A DNA stretch of 64,000 bases, taken from JAWLBY01 sp041687455 (GTDB taxonomy: Bacteria > Pseudomonadota > Gammaproteobacteria > Xanthomonadales > Xanthomonadaceae). How positions within the stretch are numbered: the stretch's first letter is position 1; each line of letters begins with the position of its first letter. Shown one piece after another: positions 7,753 through 15,802 of this stretch. The notes beneath the pieces were generated by a model. That model did no database searches and was not told the origin of the DNA. It saw only the letters and a program-made list of their open reading frames with translations. The stretch is taken from the NCBI GenBank assembly GCA_041687455.1, contig JAWLBY010000009.1:1-64000 (forward strand), in the 5' to 3' direction. A program made the position numbers and the translations under genes.

Positions 7753-8703
7753 ATGACATCGTCGATCGTTTCGCAGGGCCCGCTGCGGCGCGCCGTCATC
7801 GCGGTCATCCGCTGGTTCGACACCCATGCCGATGACGGTGGCGTGCCGTCGGAGCGGATCGACTGGCTGCGCGCGGCGCCGTTCGTCGGCATGCACCTCG
7901 CCTGCCTCGGCGTGATCTGGGTCGGCGTGTCGTGGTTCGCGGTCGCCACCGCGGCGGCGCTGTACGCGCTGCGGATGTTCGCGATCACCGGCTTCTACCA
8001 CCGCTATTTTTCGCACAAGGCATTCCGCACCTCGCGGCCGGTGCAGTTCCTGTTCGCGCTGATCGGCGCGACCAGCGTACAGCGCGGCCCGCTGTGGTGG
8101 GCGGCGCATCATCGCCACCATCACCGGCACTCCGATCGCGAGCACGACCCGCATTCGCCGCTGCAGCGCGGCTTCCTGTGGAGCCACATGGGCTGGTTCC
8201 TCAGCGAGCGCGGTTTCCGAACCGACCTGCAGGCGGTGCCGGACCTGCAACGCTATCCGGAGCTGCGCTGGCTCGACCGCTTCGACATCGCACTGCCGGT
8301 GCTGCTGGCCTGGGGACTGTTCGCGCTCGGCGGCTGGCTCGAGCAGGCCGCACCGACGCTCGGTACCTCGGCCGGGCAACTGCTGGTGTGGGGATTCTTC
8401 ATCTCGACCGTGGCGCTGTTCCACGCCACGGTCAGCATCAACTCGCTGGCGCACCGCTTCGGCTCGCGCCGCTTCGATACCCGCGACAACAGCCGCAACA
8501 ACGGCTGGCTGGCGCTGATCACGTTCGGCGAGGGCTGGCACAACAACCATCATCACTTTCCCGGATCGGCGCGACAGGGCTTCCGCTGGTGGGAGATCGA
8601 TCTGACCTACTACGGGTTGCGGCTGCTGGCGGCGCTCGGCCTGATCCGCGACCTGAAGCCGGTGCCGGCCGGGCTGCGACGTTCGACGGAGCATGCACGA
8701 TGA
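7753..8703 (+). CDS. Membrane fatty acid desaturase (acyl-CoA/acyl-lipid delta-9 type)
   Basis: 316 residues from ATG 7753; the frame stays open upstream but that extension looks non-coding. Di-iron desaturase introducing a double bond into a saturated acyl chain with O2 and reducing equivalents. The three histidine boxes are His-Arg-Tyr-Phe-Ser-His (83-88), a dense His-Arg-His-His-His-Arg-His cluster (119-126) and His-Asn-Asn-His-His near residue 272. Hydrophobic stretches around 45-75, 100-110 and 185-245 form the membrane segments. First gene of the lipid run: its TGA overlaps the ATG of the FAD oxidoreductase (ATGA). No fused cytochrome b5 domain is present, so electrons must come from a separate carrier, possibly the next gene product. 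Confidence 0.93.
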   Translation: MTSSIVSQGPLRRAVIAVIRWFDTHADDGGVPSERIDWLRAAPFVGMHLACLGVIWVGVSWFAVATAAALYALRMFAITGFYHRYFSHKAFRTSRPVQFLFALIGATSVQRGPLWWAAHHRHHHRHSDREHDPHSPLQRGFLWSHMGWFLSERGFRTDLQAVPDLQRYPELRWLDRFDIALPVLLAWGLFALGGWLEQAAPTLGTSAGQLLVWGFFISTVALFHATVSINSLAHRFGSRRFDTRDNSRNNGWLALITFGEGWHNNHHHFPGSARQGFRWWEIDLTYYGLRLLAALGLIRDLKPVPAGLRRSTEHAR

Positions 8704-9947
8704 AACTTGCGGTAGTCGGCTCCGGCATCGCCGGACTCGCCAGCGCCTGGCTGCTGTCGCGCAAGCACGAGGTCGTGCTGTTCGAAGCCGATGCCCGGCT
8801 CGGCGGCCACACCCATACGCACCGCATCGAACAGGGTGGCCGGAGCTACACGATCGACAGCGGCTTCATCGTCTTCAACGAACACAACTATCCACTGCTG
8901 TCGCGAATGCTGGCCGAGCTCGGCGTCGCGTCGCAGTCGACCACGATGAGCTTCGCGGTGCAAAGCGCGAGAAGCGGCATCGAATACAACGCCAGCACGC
9001 TGCGCGGCCTGTTCTGCCGCCGCCGCAATGCGCTGTCGCCGCGCTTCTACCGGCTGGTCCGCGACATCCTGCGCTTCTACCGCGAGGCGCCGGCGCTGCT
9101 GGACGGCAACGGCAACGGGCCGACGCTCGGCGACTACCTCGCCGAGCACCGCTACAGCGCCGGTTTCGTCGAAGACCATCTGGTACCGATGGCGTCGGCG
9201 CTGTGGTCGTCGCCGGCGACGCAGATCCTGCAGTTCCCGGCGCGCTATCTGGTGCAGTTCATGGCCAACCACCGGATGATGCAGGTCGACGGCCGGCCCG
9301 AATGGCGGGTCGTGCGCGGCGGCTCGTCGAGCTACGTCGATGCGCTGCAGCGGAGCTGGCCGGTGCAGGTCCGCAGCGCGTGTCCGGTGCAGACGGTACG
9401 TCGCGACGATGACGGTGTCAGCGTCGTCCACGCGACCGGCAGCGAGCGCTTCGACCAGGTCGTGCTGGCCTGCCACGCCGACGATGCGCTGCGCCTGCTC
9501 GGCAATGCGTCGGATGCCGAGTACGACATCCTCGGCGCGATCGAGTACCAGTCGAACGACACCGTGCTGCACACCGATGCGCGGATGCTGCCGAAACGGC
9601 GTGCTGCCTGGGCGGCCTGGAATGCCTACGTGCCGGCCGAGCCGGGCGGCGAATGCACGGTCAGCTACTGCATGAACCTGTTGCAGTCGATCGACTCGCC
9701 GGAGCCGTTCGTGGTCAGCCTGAATCGCACCGCGGCGATCGATCCGGCCCGGGTGCTGGGGCGGATCGACTACCGCCATCCGGTCTACACGCATGCGTCG
9801 GTCGATGCGCAACGCCGCCGGCACGAGATCAGCGGCCAGCAGCGCCGCACCTGGTATGCCGGTGCGTACTGGGGCTGGGGTTTCCACGAAGACGGCCTGC
9901 GCTCGGCGGTCGAAGTCGCCCGCGGGCTCGGGGTAGCGTGGCCGTGA
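8700..9947 (+). CDS. FAD-dependent amine-oxidase-like oxidoreductase (COG2907 type)
   Basis: 415 residues. The N-terminal Rossmann FAD motif is Gly-Ser-Gly-Ile-Ala-Gly (7-12), followed by a Glu-Ala-Asp strand end and Leu-Gly-Gly-His-Thr, as in amine oxidase/phytoene desaturase-type flavoproteins. It carries no signal peptide and no obvious membrane helix. This family is regularly found beside DUF1365 and CFA-synthase genes and is thought to oxidise or desaturate modified acyl chains; the substrate here is unknown. It is coupled by ATGA to the desaturase upstream and by GTGA to the DUF1365 gene downstream, so the three are almost certainly made together. Confidence 0.9.
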   Translation: MKLAVVGSGIAGLASAWLLSRKHEVVLFEADARLGGHTHTHRIEQGGRSYTIDSGFIVFNEHNYPLLSRMLAELGVASQSTTMSFAVQSARSGIEYNASTLRGLFCRRRNALSPRFYRLVRDILRFYREAPALLDGNGNGPTLGDYLAEHRYSAGFVEDHLVPMASALWSSPATQILQFPARYLVQFMANHRMMQVDGRPEWRVVRGGSSSYVDALQRSWPVQVRSACPVQTVRRDDDGVSVVHATGSERFDQVVLACHADDALRLLGNASDAEYDILGAIEYQSNDTVLHTDARMLPKRRAAWAAWNAYVPAEPGGECTVSYCMNLLQSIDSPEPFVVSLNRTAAIDPARVLGRIDYRHPVYTHASVDAQRRRHEISGQQRRTWYAGAYWGWGFHEDGLRSAVEVARGLGVAWP

Positions 9948-10831
9948 CCACGCCCTCGACGCGACGTCGGCCGACCCTGTGGCAGCGGCTTCAGCCGCGA
10001 GCTGTTCCGGCCCCGCGGGATCAGGCGACGCCACAGCCGCCGACCGCGTCGCCGGCACTGCACAGCGCGATCTACACCGGCTGGGTTCGCCACCGTCGCC
10101 GCGCGCCGCATCCGCACGCGTTCCGCTACCGGCTGTTCATGCTGTACCTCGACCTGTCCGAGCTCGACCAGGTATTCGCCGGACGCTGGCTGTGGTCGGT
10201 GGACCGGCGCAACGTTGCGCAGTTCCGCCGCAGTGACTACCTCGGCGATCGCTCGCTGCCGCTCGACGAGGCGGTCCGCCAGCGGGTCGAGCAGCACACC
10301 GGCCGTCGCCCCGACGGGCCGATCCGGCTGCTGACCCATCTGCGCACCTTCGGCCACTGCTTCAACCCGGTCAGCTTCTACTACTGTTTCGGCGCCGACG
10401 GCTGCACGCTCGAGACGATCGTCGCCGAGATCACCAACACGCCGTGGAAGGAGCGCCACAGCTACGTGCTGCCGGTCGCCACCGCGACGCGCCGGCGCGA
10501 CGTGCTGGCGTTCGCGTTCGACAAGCAGTTCCACGTGTCGCCGTTCCTGCCGCTCGACCGCCGCTACGACTGGCGCTTCACGGCGCCGGCCGAGACCCTG
10601 CGCGTGCACATGAACGTGATCGCCGACAGCGGCACCGAATTCGACGCGACGCTGGCGCTGCAGCGGCGGCCGATCGATGCCGCCGGCCTCGCCCGCACGC
10701 TGCTCGGCTATCCGCTGATGACCGCCCGGATCGTGCTGGCGATCCACTGGCACGCGCTGCTGCTGTGGTGCAAGCGCAATCCGGTCTACGACCACCCGTC
10801 GAAACGTGACAGGCACAACGTGCATGACTGA
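9944..10831 (+). CDS. DUF1365 family protein
   Basis: 295 residues from GTG 9944, which overlaps the upstream TGA; GTG 9938 is an alternative. The first about 40 residues are a Pro/Arg-rich lead. The DUF1365 core begins at Ile-Tyr-x-Gly-x-Val-x-His-x-Arg and has the conserved His-Ala-Phe-Arg-Tyr, Phe-Asn-Pro-Val-Ser-Phe-Tyr-Tyr-Cys, Glu-Ile-x-Asn-Thr-Pro-Trp and His-Val-Ser-Pro-Phe segments. The biochemical role is not established; the family co-occurs with CFA-type methylases and COG2907 flavoproteins and has been tied genetically to modified membrane fatty acids. Its stop overlaps the next start. Confidence 0.92.
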   Translation: MTTPSTRRRPTLWQRLQPRAVPAPRDQATPQPPTASPALHSAIYTGWVRHRRRAPHPHAFRYRLFMLYLDLSELDQVFAGRWLWSVDRRNVAQFRRSDYLGDRSLPLDEAVRQRVEQHTGRRPDGPIRLLTHLRTFGHCFNPVSFYYCFGADGCTLETIVAEITNTPWKERHSYVLPVATATRRRDVLAFAFDKQFHVSPFLPLDRRYDWRFTAPAETLRVHMNVIADSGTEFDATLALQRRPIDAAGLARTLLGYPLMTARIVLAIHWHALLLWCKRNPVYDHPSKRDRHNVHD

Positions 10832-12110
10832 CAGCCTCGACTCCGCCCTGCCCGCGCCGTCGCCGAGCGCCGCCCGCGGCACGCTCGACCGTCTGCTGCG
10901 GCGCCGGCTGTTCGACCTGCTCGATGGACTGCACGACTGCGAGATCCGGCTGCTCGATGCCGATGGCGAACGGCGGCTCGGCCGCCCGGCCGCGAACGAC
11001 GCCGACACGCTGCGGGCCACGGTCCGGATCGACGATCCGGCGTTCTATCGCGCCATCGCCGCGAACGGCTCGGTCGGCGCCGGCGAAAGCTACATGGACG
11101 GTCAGTGGCGCTGCGACGATCTGGTCGCACTGGTGCGGATCCTGGTCCGCAACCGCGACCGTCTGGACGCGATGGAACAGGGCATCGCCCGCCTCGGCGG
11201 CTGGGCGCTGCGCGGCTGGCATGCACTGCGTCGCAATACCCGGCTCGGCAGCCGGCGCAACATCGCCGCGCACTACGATCTCGGCAACACGCTGTTCGAG
11301 CTGTTCCTCGACGACAACCTGATGTATTCGTCGGCGATCTTCGCCGCCGCCGACGAACCGCTCGAAGCGGCGTCGCGGCGCAAGCTCGACCGGATCTGCC
11401 GCAAGCTGCAGCTCGCGCCCGGCCAGCGGGTGGTCGAGATCGGTACCGGCTGGGGCGGCTTCGCGCTGCACGCCGCGCGCCACTACGGTTGCCACGTCAC
11501 CACCACGACGATCTCGCGCGAGCAGTACGAGCGCGCCGAACAGCGGGTGCGCGAGGCCGGCCTGCAGGACCGCGTCACGCTGCTGCTGCAGGACTACCGC
11601 GACCTGTCAGGCCGGTTCGACCGGCTGGTCTCGATCGAGATGGTCGAAGCGATCGGCCACCAGTACCTCGATACCTATTTCGGCAAGGTCGCCACGCTGC
11701 TCGAGGCCGACGGCATGGCGCTGATCCAGGCGATCACGATCGAGGACCATCGCTACCGGCAGGCGCTGCGCTCGGTCGACTTCATCAAGCGGCACATCTT
11801 CCCGGGCAGCTTCATCCCTTCGCTGCAGGCGATCCAGTCGGCCGCCGCGCATACCGACCTCAGGCTGTTCAATCTCGAGGACATCGGACCGAGCTACGCG
11901 CTGACGCTGCGGCATTGGCGGCAGCGCTTCATGAGCCGGCTCGACGCGGTCCGCGCGCTCGGCTATCCGGACCGGTTCATCCGGATGTGGGAGTTCTACC
12001 TCGCCTACTGCGAAGGCGGCTTCATCGAACGCTCGATCGGCGACGTGCAACTGCTGTTCGCCCGGCCGGGCAGCCGCCGCGCGCCGTGGCTGCCGGATCT
12101 GCAGCCGTGA
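10824..12110 (+). CDS. cfa: Cyclopropane-fatty-acyl-phospholipid synthase family methyltransferase
   Basis: 428 residues from ATG 10824, the start that overlaps the DUF1365 stop; an upstream in-frame ATG at 10806 is less likely. Transfers a methylene or methyl group from S-adenosylmethionine to the double bond of unsaturated acyl chains in phospholipids. The SAM motif Glu-Ile-Gly-Thr-Gly-Trp-Gly-Gly-Phe lies near residue 205, with Ala-Ala-His-Tyr-Asp-Leu-Gly-Asn and Tyr-Ser-Ser-Ala before it and Ser-Ile-Glu-Met-Val-Glu-Ala-Ile-Gly after it, as in Cfa. The C-terminal Trp-Glu-Phe-Tyr-Leu-Ala-Tyr-Cys-Glu-Gly-Gly-Phe is also conserved. Because it sits beside DUF1365 and the flavoprotein, it could make a methylated chain rather than a simple cyclopropane. 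The next gene begins inside its stop codon. Confidence 0.93.
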   Translation: MTDSLDSALPAPSPSAARGTLDRLLRRRLFDLLDGLHDCEIRLLDADGERRLGRPAANDADTLRATVRIDDPAFYRAIAANGSVGAGESYMDGQWRCDDLVALVRILVRNRDRLDAMEQGIARLGGWALRGWHALRRNTRLGSRRNIAAHYDLGNTLFELFLDDNLMYSSAIFAAADEPLEAASRRKLDRICRKLQLAPGQRVVEIGTGWGGFALHAARHYGCHVTTTTISREQYERAEQRVREAGLQDRVTLLLQDYRDLSGRFDRLVSIEMVEAIGHQYLDTYFGKVATLLEADGMALIQAITIEDHRYRQALRSVDFIKRHIFPGSFIPSLQAIQSAAAHTDLRLFNLEDIGPSYALTLRHWRQRFMSRLDAVRALGYPDRFIRMWEFYLAYCEGGFIERSIGDVQLLFARPGSRRAPWLPDLQP

Positions 12111-12649
12111 AACGCTGGCTGCCGAACCTGCTCGGCTACCAGTTGGTCTGGACCTGCGCCGTCGCCGGTGCCGGCCGCGGCTGCTGGTGGGCGGGGCCGC
12201 TGGCGCTGGCGGTGTTCGCCGGCTGGCACTTGTACGGCAGCCGCGAACGCCGCGCCGATGCGATGCTGATGCTCGGCTGTGCGGCGCTCGGCTTGGTCGT
12301 CGACAGCGGCTGGATCCAGCTCGGCTGGATCCGCTTCGAAAGCGCGCAGCCGTGGCCGGGGCTGGCGCCGGCCTGGATCGTCGCGATCTGGATGGCATTC
12401 GGGCTGACCCTGAACCATTCGCTGGCGCTGCTGCAGCACCACTTGCGGCTGGCCGCACTGCTCGGCCTGCTCGCCGGGCCGCTGGCCTACCACGTCGCTG
12501 CCTCGGCCTGGCACGCCGCCGAGCTGGCCGCCGGCCTGCTGCCGACACTCGGCCTCGGCCTGGCCTGGGCGCTGCTGACACCGGCGCTGCTGCGGGCGGC
12601 CGCGGTGAGTACGCCGCAGCGCAGGCTCGGCGTGGTGCCGGCGGCATGA
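12107..12649 (+). CDS. DUF2878 integral membrane protein
   Basis: 180 residues from GTG 12107, overlapping the cfa TGA. Very hydrophobic, with about five predicted membrane helices, a Leu-Gly-Tyr-Gln start segment, a conserved-looking Trp-Ile-x-Leu-Gly motif and Leu-Thr-Leu-Asn-His-Ser in mid protein. DUF2878 genes commonly sit in CFA/DUF1365/COG2907 clusters in gammaproteobacteria. The function is unknown; it may hold the pathway at the membrane or handle a lipid intermediate. It is coupled downstream by ATGA to the DUF1295 gene. Confidence 0.88.
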   Translation: MKRWLPNLLGYQLVWTCAVAGAGRGCWWAGPLALAVFAGWHLYGSRERRADAMLMLGCAALGLVVDSGWIQLGWIRFESAQPWPGLAPAWIVAIWMAFGLTLNHSLALLQHHLRLAALLGLLAGPLAYHVAASAWHAAELAAGLLPTLGLGLAWALLTPALLRAAAVSTPQRRLGVVPAA

Positions 12650-13458
12650 GCACGTCGCTGCCGCTGTGGCCGCTCGCGGTCGTGCTGGCAGCCGCGCTGC
12701 TCGCGATGGGTGCGACCTGGTGGCTGCAACGGCATACCCGCAACGCCGGCTATGTCGATGTCGTCTGGGCGGCCGGGATCGGCGCTGCGGCGCTGTTCTT
12801 CGGCAGCGTCGGCAGCGGTGCCGGCCTGCCGCGGCTGCTGGTCGCGCTGTTCGGCGGGCTGTGGGGCCTGCGGCTGTCGCTGCACCTGCTGGCGCGCGTG
12901 CTCGGCGAGGCCGAGGACGGTCGCTACGCGCACCTGCGTGCGCACTGGCGCGACGACCAGCGCAAGTGGTTCGCGTTCTTCGTCGGCCAGGCACTGCTGG
13001 TCGCGCTGTTCTCGTTGCCGTTGCTGGTCGCGGCATCGAATCCGACCATGCACTGGAACGGCTGGCTGTGGCTCGCCGTCGCGATCTGGCTGCTGGCCCA
13101 GCTCGGCGAGTGGATCGCCGATCGCCAGCTCGCGCAGTTCCGTGCCGATCGTTCGCAACGCGGCCGCACCTGTCGCCGCGGGCTGTGGCGCTACTCGCGG
13201 CATCCGAACTATTTCTTCGAATGGCTGCACTGGTTCGCCTACGTCGCGCTGTCGATCGGCTCGCCGCATGCCTGGCTGTCGCTCGCCGGCCCGCTGCTGA
13301 TGGGCGCCTCGCTGCTGTGGATCACCGGCATTCCGTACAGCGAGGCGCAGGCGCTGCGCAGCCGCGGTGACGACTACCGGCGCTACCAGCAGGAAACCTC
13401 GGCGTTCTTTCCGTGGTGGCCGAAGCGCCGGAATCCGCGAACGGAAAATCGTTCGTGA
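12646..13458 (+). CDS. DUF1295 / steroid 5-alpha-reductase-like membrane protein
   Basis: 270 residues with about six membrane helices. The C-terminal Gly-Leu-Trp-x-Tyr-Ser-Arg-His-Pro-Asn-Tyr-Phe-Glu-Trp motif and the late Glu-(x)n-Tyr-x-x-Tyr-Gln-x-x-Thr-Ser-x-Phe-Phe-Pro segment identify the DUF1295/COG3752 family, related to steroid reductases and isoprenylcysteine methyltransferases. Relatives reduce double bonds or methylate with a cofactor bound at the membrane face. In this operon a role in reducing or otherwise finishing the modified acyl chain is plausible but not shown. Its start overlaps the DUF2878 stop. Confidence 0.9.
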   Translation: MSTSLPLWPLAVVLAAALLAMGATWWLQRHTRNAGYVDVVWAAGIGAAALFFGSVGSGAGLPRLLVALFGGLWGLRLSLHLLARVLGEAEDGRYAHLRAHWRDDQRKWFAFFVGQALLVALFSLPLLVAASNPTMHWNGWLWLAVAIWLLAQLGEWIADRQLAQFRADRSQRGRTCRRGLWRYSRHPNYFFEWLHWFAYVALSIGSPHAWLSLAGPLLMGASLLWITGIPYSEAQALRSRGDDYRRYQQETSAFFPWWPKRRNPRTENRS

Positions 13459-13500
13459 TGGCGCATGGCCCGGACTGTTCGTGAAACGCCGAGAAGCATC

Positions 13501-13529
13501 CCCATTCCCCATTCCCCATTCCCCTCCCC
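13501..13529. repeat. Short tandem heptamer array (CCCATTC-type)
   Basis: Three direct copies of an ATTCCCC heptamer between CCC and TCCCC ends occupy most of the 74-base spacer before the second methyltransferase, ending three bases before its ATG. The array replaces any recognisable ribosome-binding site. Heptamer arrays of this kind are known to be common between genes in Xanthomonadaceae; copy number could vary between strains. Confidence 0.6.
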
Positions 13530-13532
13530 ACG

Positions 13533-14561
13533 ATGCTCATCGACCTCTGCGAACGCCGCCTGATCCCCGACGCCCTGATCCGCCACGGCATCCGCCGGCT
13601 CTGCGCGCAACGCCTGCGCGACGAACAGGCCGGCGATGCGGTCGCTGCCTGGCAGCGCTTCCGGACCCTGCTCGACGAACTGCGCCAGAGCCCGATCGCG
13701 ATCGAGACCGAGGCCGCCAATACGCAGCATTACGAGGTGCCGGCGCGTTTCTTCGAGCTGTGCCTGGGCAAGCGCCTGAAGTATTCGAGCTGCTACTACC
13801 CGCGCGGCGACGAAACGCTGGAGCAGGCCGAGGACGCGATGCTGGCGCTGTACGGCGAGCGCGCCGAGCTGCGCGATGGCCTGCGCATTCTCGAACTCGG
13901 CTGCGGCTGGGGCTCGCTGACGCTGTGGATGGCCGAGCGCTATCCGGCCGCGACGATCACCGCAGTGTCGAATTCGCACGGCCAGCGCAAGCACATCGAG
14001 TCGCAGGCGCGCGCCCGCGGGCTGGGCAATGTCGAGATCATCACCTGCGACGTCAACCGGCTGGCGCTCGACCGGACCTTCGACCGGATCGTGTCGATCG
14101 AGATGTTCGAGCACATGCGCAACTATGCGAGCCTGCTTGAGCGGGTGGCGTCGTGGCTTGCCGCCGACGGCAAGCTGTTCGTGCACATCTTCTGCCATCG
14201 CGAGCTGATGTATCCGTTCGAGACCGACGGCGACGACAACTGGATGGGTCGGCATTTCTTCACTGGCGGCCTGATGCCGGCCGCCGACACGCTGCTGCAT
14301 TTCCAGCAGCATCTGCTGCTCGAACAACAGTGGCGACTGTCCGGCAACCACTATCGACGCACGGCCGATCACTGGCTCGCCAACCAGGACGCCCATCGCG
14401 ACGAGGTGCTGCAGGTCATGCGCGCCACCTACGGCGACCGCGAGGCGGCGCGCTGGGCGCAGCGCTGGCGGATGTTCTGGATGGCCTGCGCGGAACTGTT
14501 CGGCTACCGCAACGGCAACGAGTGGCTGGTCGCGCATTACCGCTTCGGCAAGCGCGCCTGA
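13533..14561 (+). CDS. SAM-dependent methyltransferase of the CFA-synthase-like class (second copy in the run)
   Basis: 342 residues. The SAM-binding motif Leu-Glu-Leu-Gly-Cys-Gly-Trp-Gly-Ser-Leu is near residue 114, preceded by Gln-His-Tyr-Glu-Val-Pro and Lys-Tyr-Ser-Ser-Cys-Tyr-Tyr, and followed by Ile-Val-Ser-Ile-Glu-Met-Phe-Glu-His-Met, the signature of CFA-like methylases. It is clearly different from the Cfa copy at 10824 (shorter, different N-terminus, His-Ile-Phe-Cys-His in place of Cfa sequences), so the two probably act on different substrates or steps. It is separated from DUF1295 by a 74-base spacer with the heptamer array and may be expressed at another level. A second methylation of the same acyl product is one hypothesis; an unrelated small-molecule substrate is another. 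Confidence 0.9.
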   Translation: MLIDLCERRLIPDALIRHGIRRLCAQRLRDEQAGDAVAAWQRFRTLLDELRQSPIAIETEAANTQHYEVPARFFELCLGKRLKYSSCYYPRGDETLEQAEDAMLALYGERAELRDGLRILELGCGWGSLTLWMAERYPAATITAVSNSHGQRKHIESQARARGLGNVEIITCDVNRLALDRTFDRIVSIEMFEHMRNYASLLERVASWLAADGKLFVHIFCHRELMYPFETDGDDNWMGRHFFTGGLMPAADTLLHFQQHLLLEQQWRLSGNHYRRTADHWLANQDAHRDEVLQVMRATYGDREAARWAQRWRMFWMACAELFGYRNGNEWLVAHYRFGKRA

Positions 14562-14568
14562 TCGAGCA

Positions 14569-14584
14569 CCGCCCGGCAGGGCGG
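14569..14584. terminator. Weak terminator-like hairpin
   Basis: A 6-bp GC stem (CCGCCC / GGGCGG) with a 4-base loop, 5 bases after the methyltransferase stop and between convergent genes. No T-tract follows, so support is weak. Confidence 0.3.
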
Positions 14585-14633
14585 CAGGGTCGTCCCCGCG
14601 GCCTTCGAGCCGCGTCAGCGCCGCCGGCGGCGC

Positions 14634-15113
14634 CTACCGATCCGCAGCGACCGGCCGCACGCCGTATCGGCGCATCGCCGATTCGATCTGGCTCGCCTCG
14701 GTGACCTCGCCCGGGAACAGGCGATAGCTCGGCGCGACGATCGCTTCGACCGCGTGCACCTCCACGACGATGACGCCGCGCAGCGGGAAGCGGCCGCCGG
14801 TCATCGCGGTCAGCGGCGTTGCCCAGGACGAGAAGTTCGGGTCGGTCGACGCGAACACCGTCGCACTGCCCCTGAGCTTGAACCCCTTCTGCACGAACAC
14901 GTCGATGAAACTCAGACACACCGCCGGGTTGCATGCCAGATTGCGGACGCTGCCCGGCGAAGCGATGTCGGCGATCACGACGTGGGCCTGATCGACGATC
15001 GCGAAGATTTCCTTCGGCGACACGTTCGGACAGCCATTGCGGTCACATGTCGCGAGCCAGCACAGAACGCTCCGCCCGGCGACGGCAGCGACCTCTTCGG
15101 TGAGCGGTCCCAT
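14634..15113 (-). CDS. Pyridoxamine 5'-phosphate oxidase (PPOX)-fold flavin-binding protein
   Basis: 159 residues, one split-barrel flavin-binding domain. Recognisable by the N-terminal Leu-Ala-Thr-Cys-Asp-x-Asn-Gly-x-Pro-Asn-Val-Ser-Pro-Lys strand pair, the Ile-Ala-Asp-x-x-Ser-Pro-Gly-Ser-x-Arg-Asn-Leu segment and the Gly-Phe-Lys-Leu-Arg-Gly-Ser-Ala strand. Such proteins bind FMN or F420-like flavins, or haem in a few branches; the substrate cannot be assigned. It lies alone between convergent and divergent neighbours. Confidence 0.85.
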   Translation of the reverse strand: MGPLTEEVAAVAGRSVLCWLATCDRNGCPNVSPKEIFAIVDQAHVVIADIASPGSVRNLACNPAVCLSFIDVFVQKGFKLRGSATVFASTDPNFSSWATPLTAMTGGRFPLRGVIVVEVHAVEAIVAPSYRLFPGEVTEASQIESAMRRYGVRPVAADR

Positions 15114-15145
15114 TGCTTCTTGCCGGCTGTCGAGCGGGTGCGGCT

Positions 15146-15565
15146 CTACTCGGCCACGATCGGCGCGCTGTTCGCCGCCGGCGCCGTCTCGTCCCTGGCC
15201 TTGACGATCCGGATTCCGCGGCTCTCCATCCAGGCGTCGAACTCGGCCGCGTTCATCTTCTGCCCGGGCCGCATGTTGAAGCGGTACGGCGTGTTGTCGA
15301 ATTCGGTCTGCTTCTGATAGCCGTCGGCGGCCGCGACGGTCGAGCAGCGCTGCTCGCGGATCCGCGCCAGTACCGCGGCCACCGCAAGATCGCCGGCGTC
15401 GCTGTCGAACACGGTCGGCAGCGGCGCGGCGGGGCCACCATCGAGGCCTGCCGCCGATGCGGCGAGGTCGGTGGTCAGCGGCGTTTCATCGGCCGGAGCG
15501 GAACAGTCGACCGCAAGGGCCGGCATTGCGACGAGTCCGAACAGGATCGTGGCTGCGCTGCGCAT
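15146..15565 (-). CDS. Small secreted hypothetical protein
   Basis: 139 residues. The N-terminal Met-Arg-Ser-Ala-Ala-Thr-Ile-Leu-Phe-Gly-Leu-Val-Ala-Met-Pro-Ala-Leu-Ala is a convincing signal peptide, which decides the start at 15565 over an upstream in-frame candidate. The mature part has two Cys (one soon after cleavage, one in an Arg-Glu-Gln-Arg-Cys helix) that could form a disulphide, then a conserved-looking Pro-Tyr-Arg-Phe-Asn-Met-Arg-Pro-Gly-Gln-Lys-Met segment. No known domain; periplasmic location inferred. Confidence 0.7.
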   Translation of the reverse strand: MRSAATILFGLVAMPALAVDCSAPADETPLTTDLAASAAGLDGGPAAPLPTVFDSDAGDLAVAAVLARIREQRCSTVAAADGYQKQTEFDNTPYRFNMRPGQKMNAAEFDAWMESRGIRIVKARDETAPAANSAPIVAE

Positions 15566-15756
15566 GGAACCACCGTGGGACGGAGACCGGAGCCCGACTC
15601 TAGCACCGTGCGGGCGAACAAATCCGGAGCGAGGCCACAGCTCGAGACGTTCCAACCGACGGCGATCGCCGCGCGCCGGCGCAAGTCGCCTGCCTGCTCG
15701 GTCGCGTCGCGATCAGGCCGAAGCACCCGGCCGTCGTCGCCGTTCCTGCAAAAGAC

Positions 15757-15782
15757 AAAGGCCCGGACGCTGCCGGGCCTTT
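15757..15782 (-). terminator. Rho-independent terminator of the OmpA-family gene
   Basis: Perfect 10-bp stem (AAAGGCCCGG / CCGGGCCTTT) with a 6-base loop, about 20 bases past the stop of the OmpA gene. Read on the minus strand the hairpin is followed by a T-rich stretch (TGTCTTTTGC), so it is a good intrinsic terminator. Confidence 0.85.
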
Positions 15783-15802
15783 GCGGGACTGCACTGCCGC
15801 GA

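Noticed and set aside
13533..14561. Recent duplicate of the cfa gene at 10824
   Set aside because: The two methylases differ in length, N-terminus and most of the sequence outside the SAM motif, so they are old paralogues.
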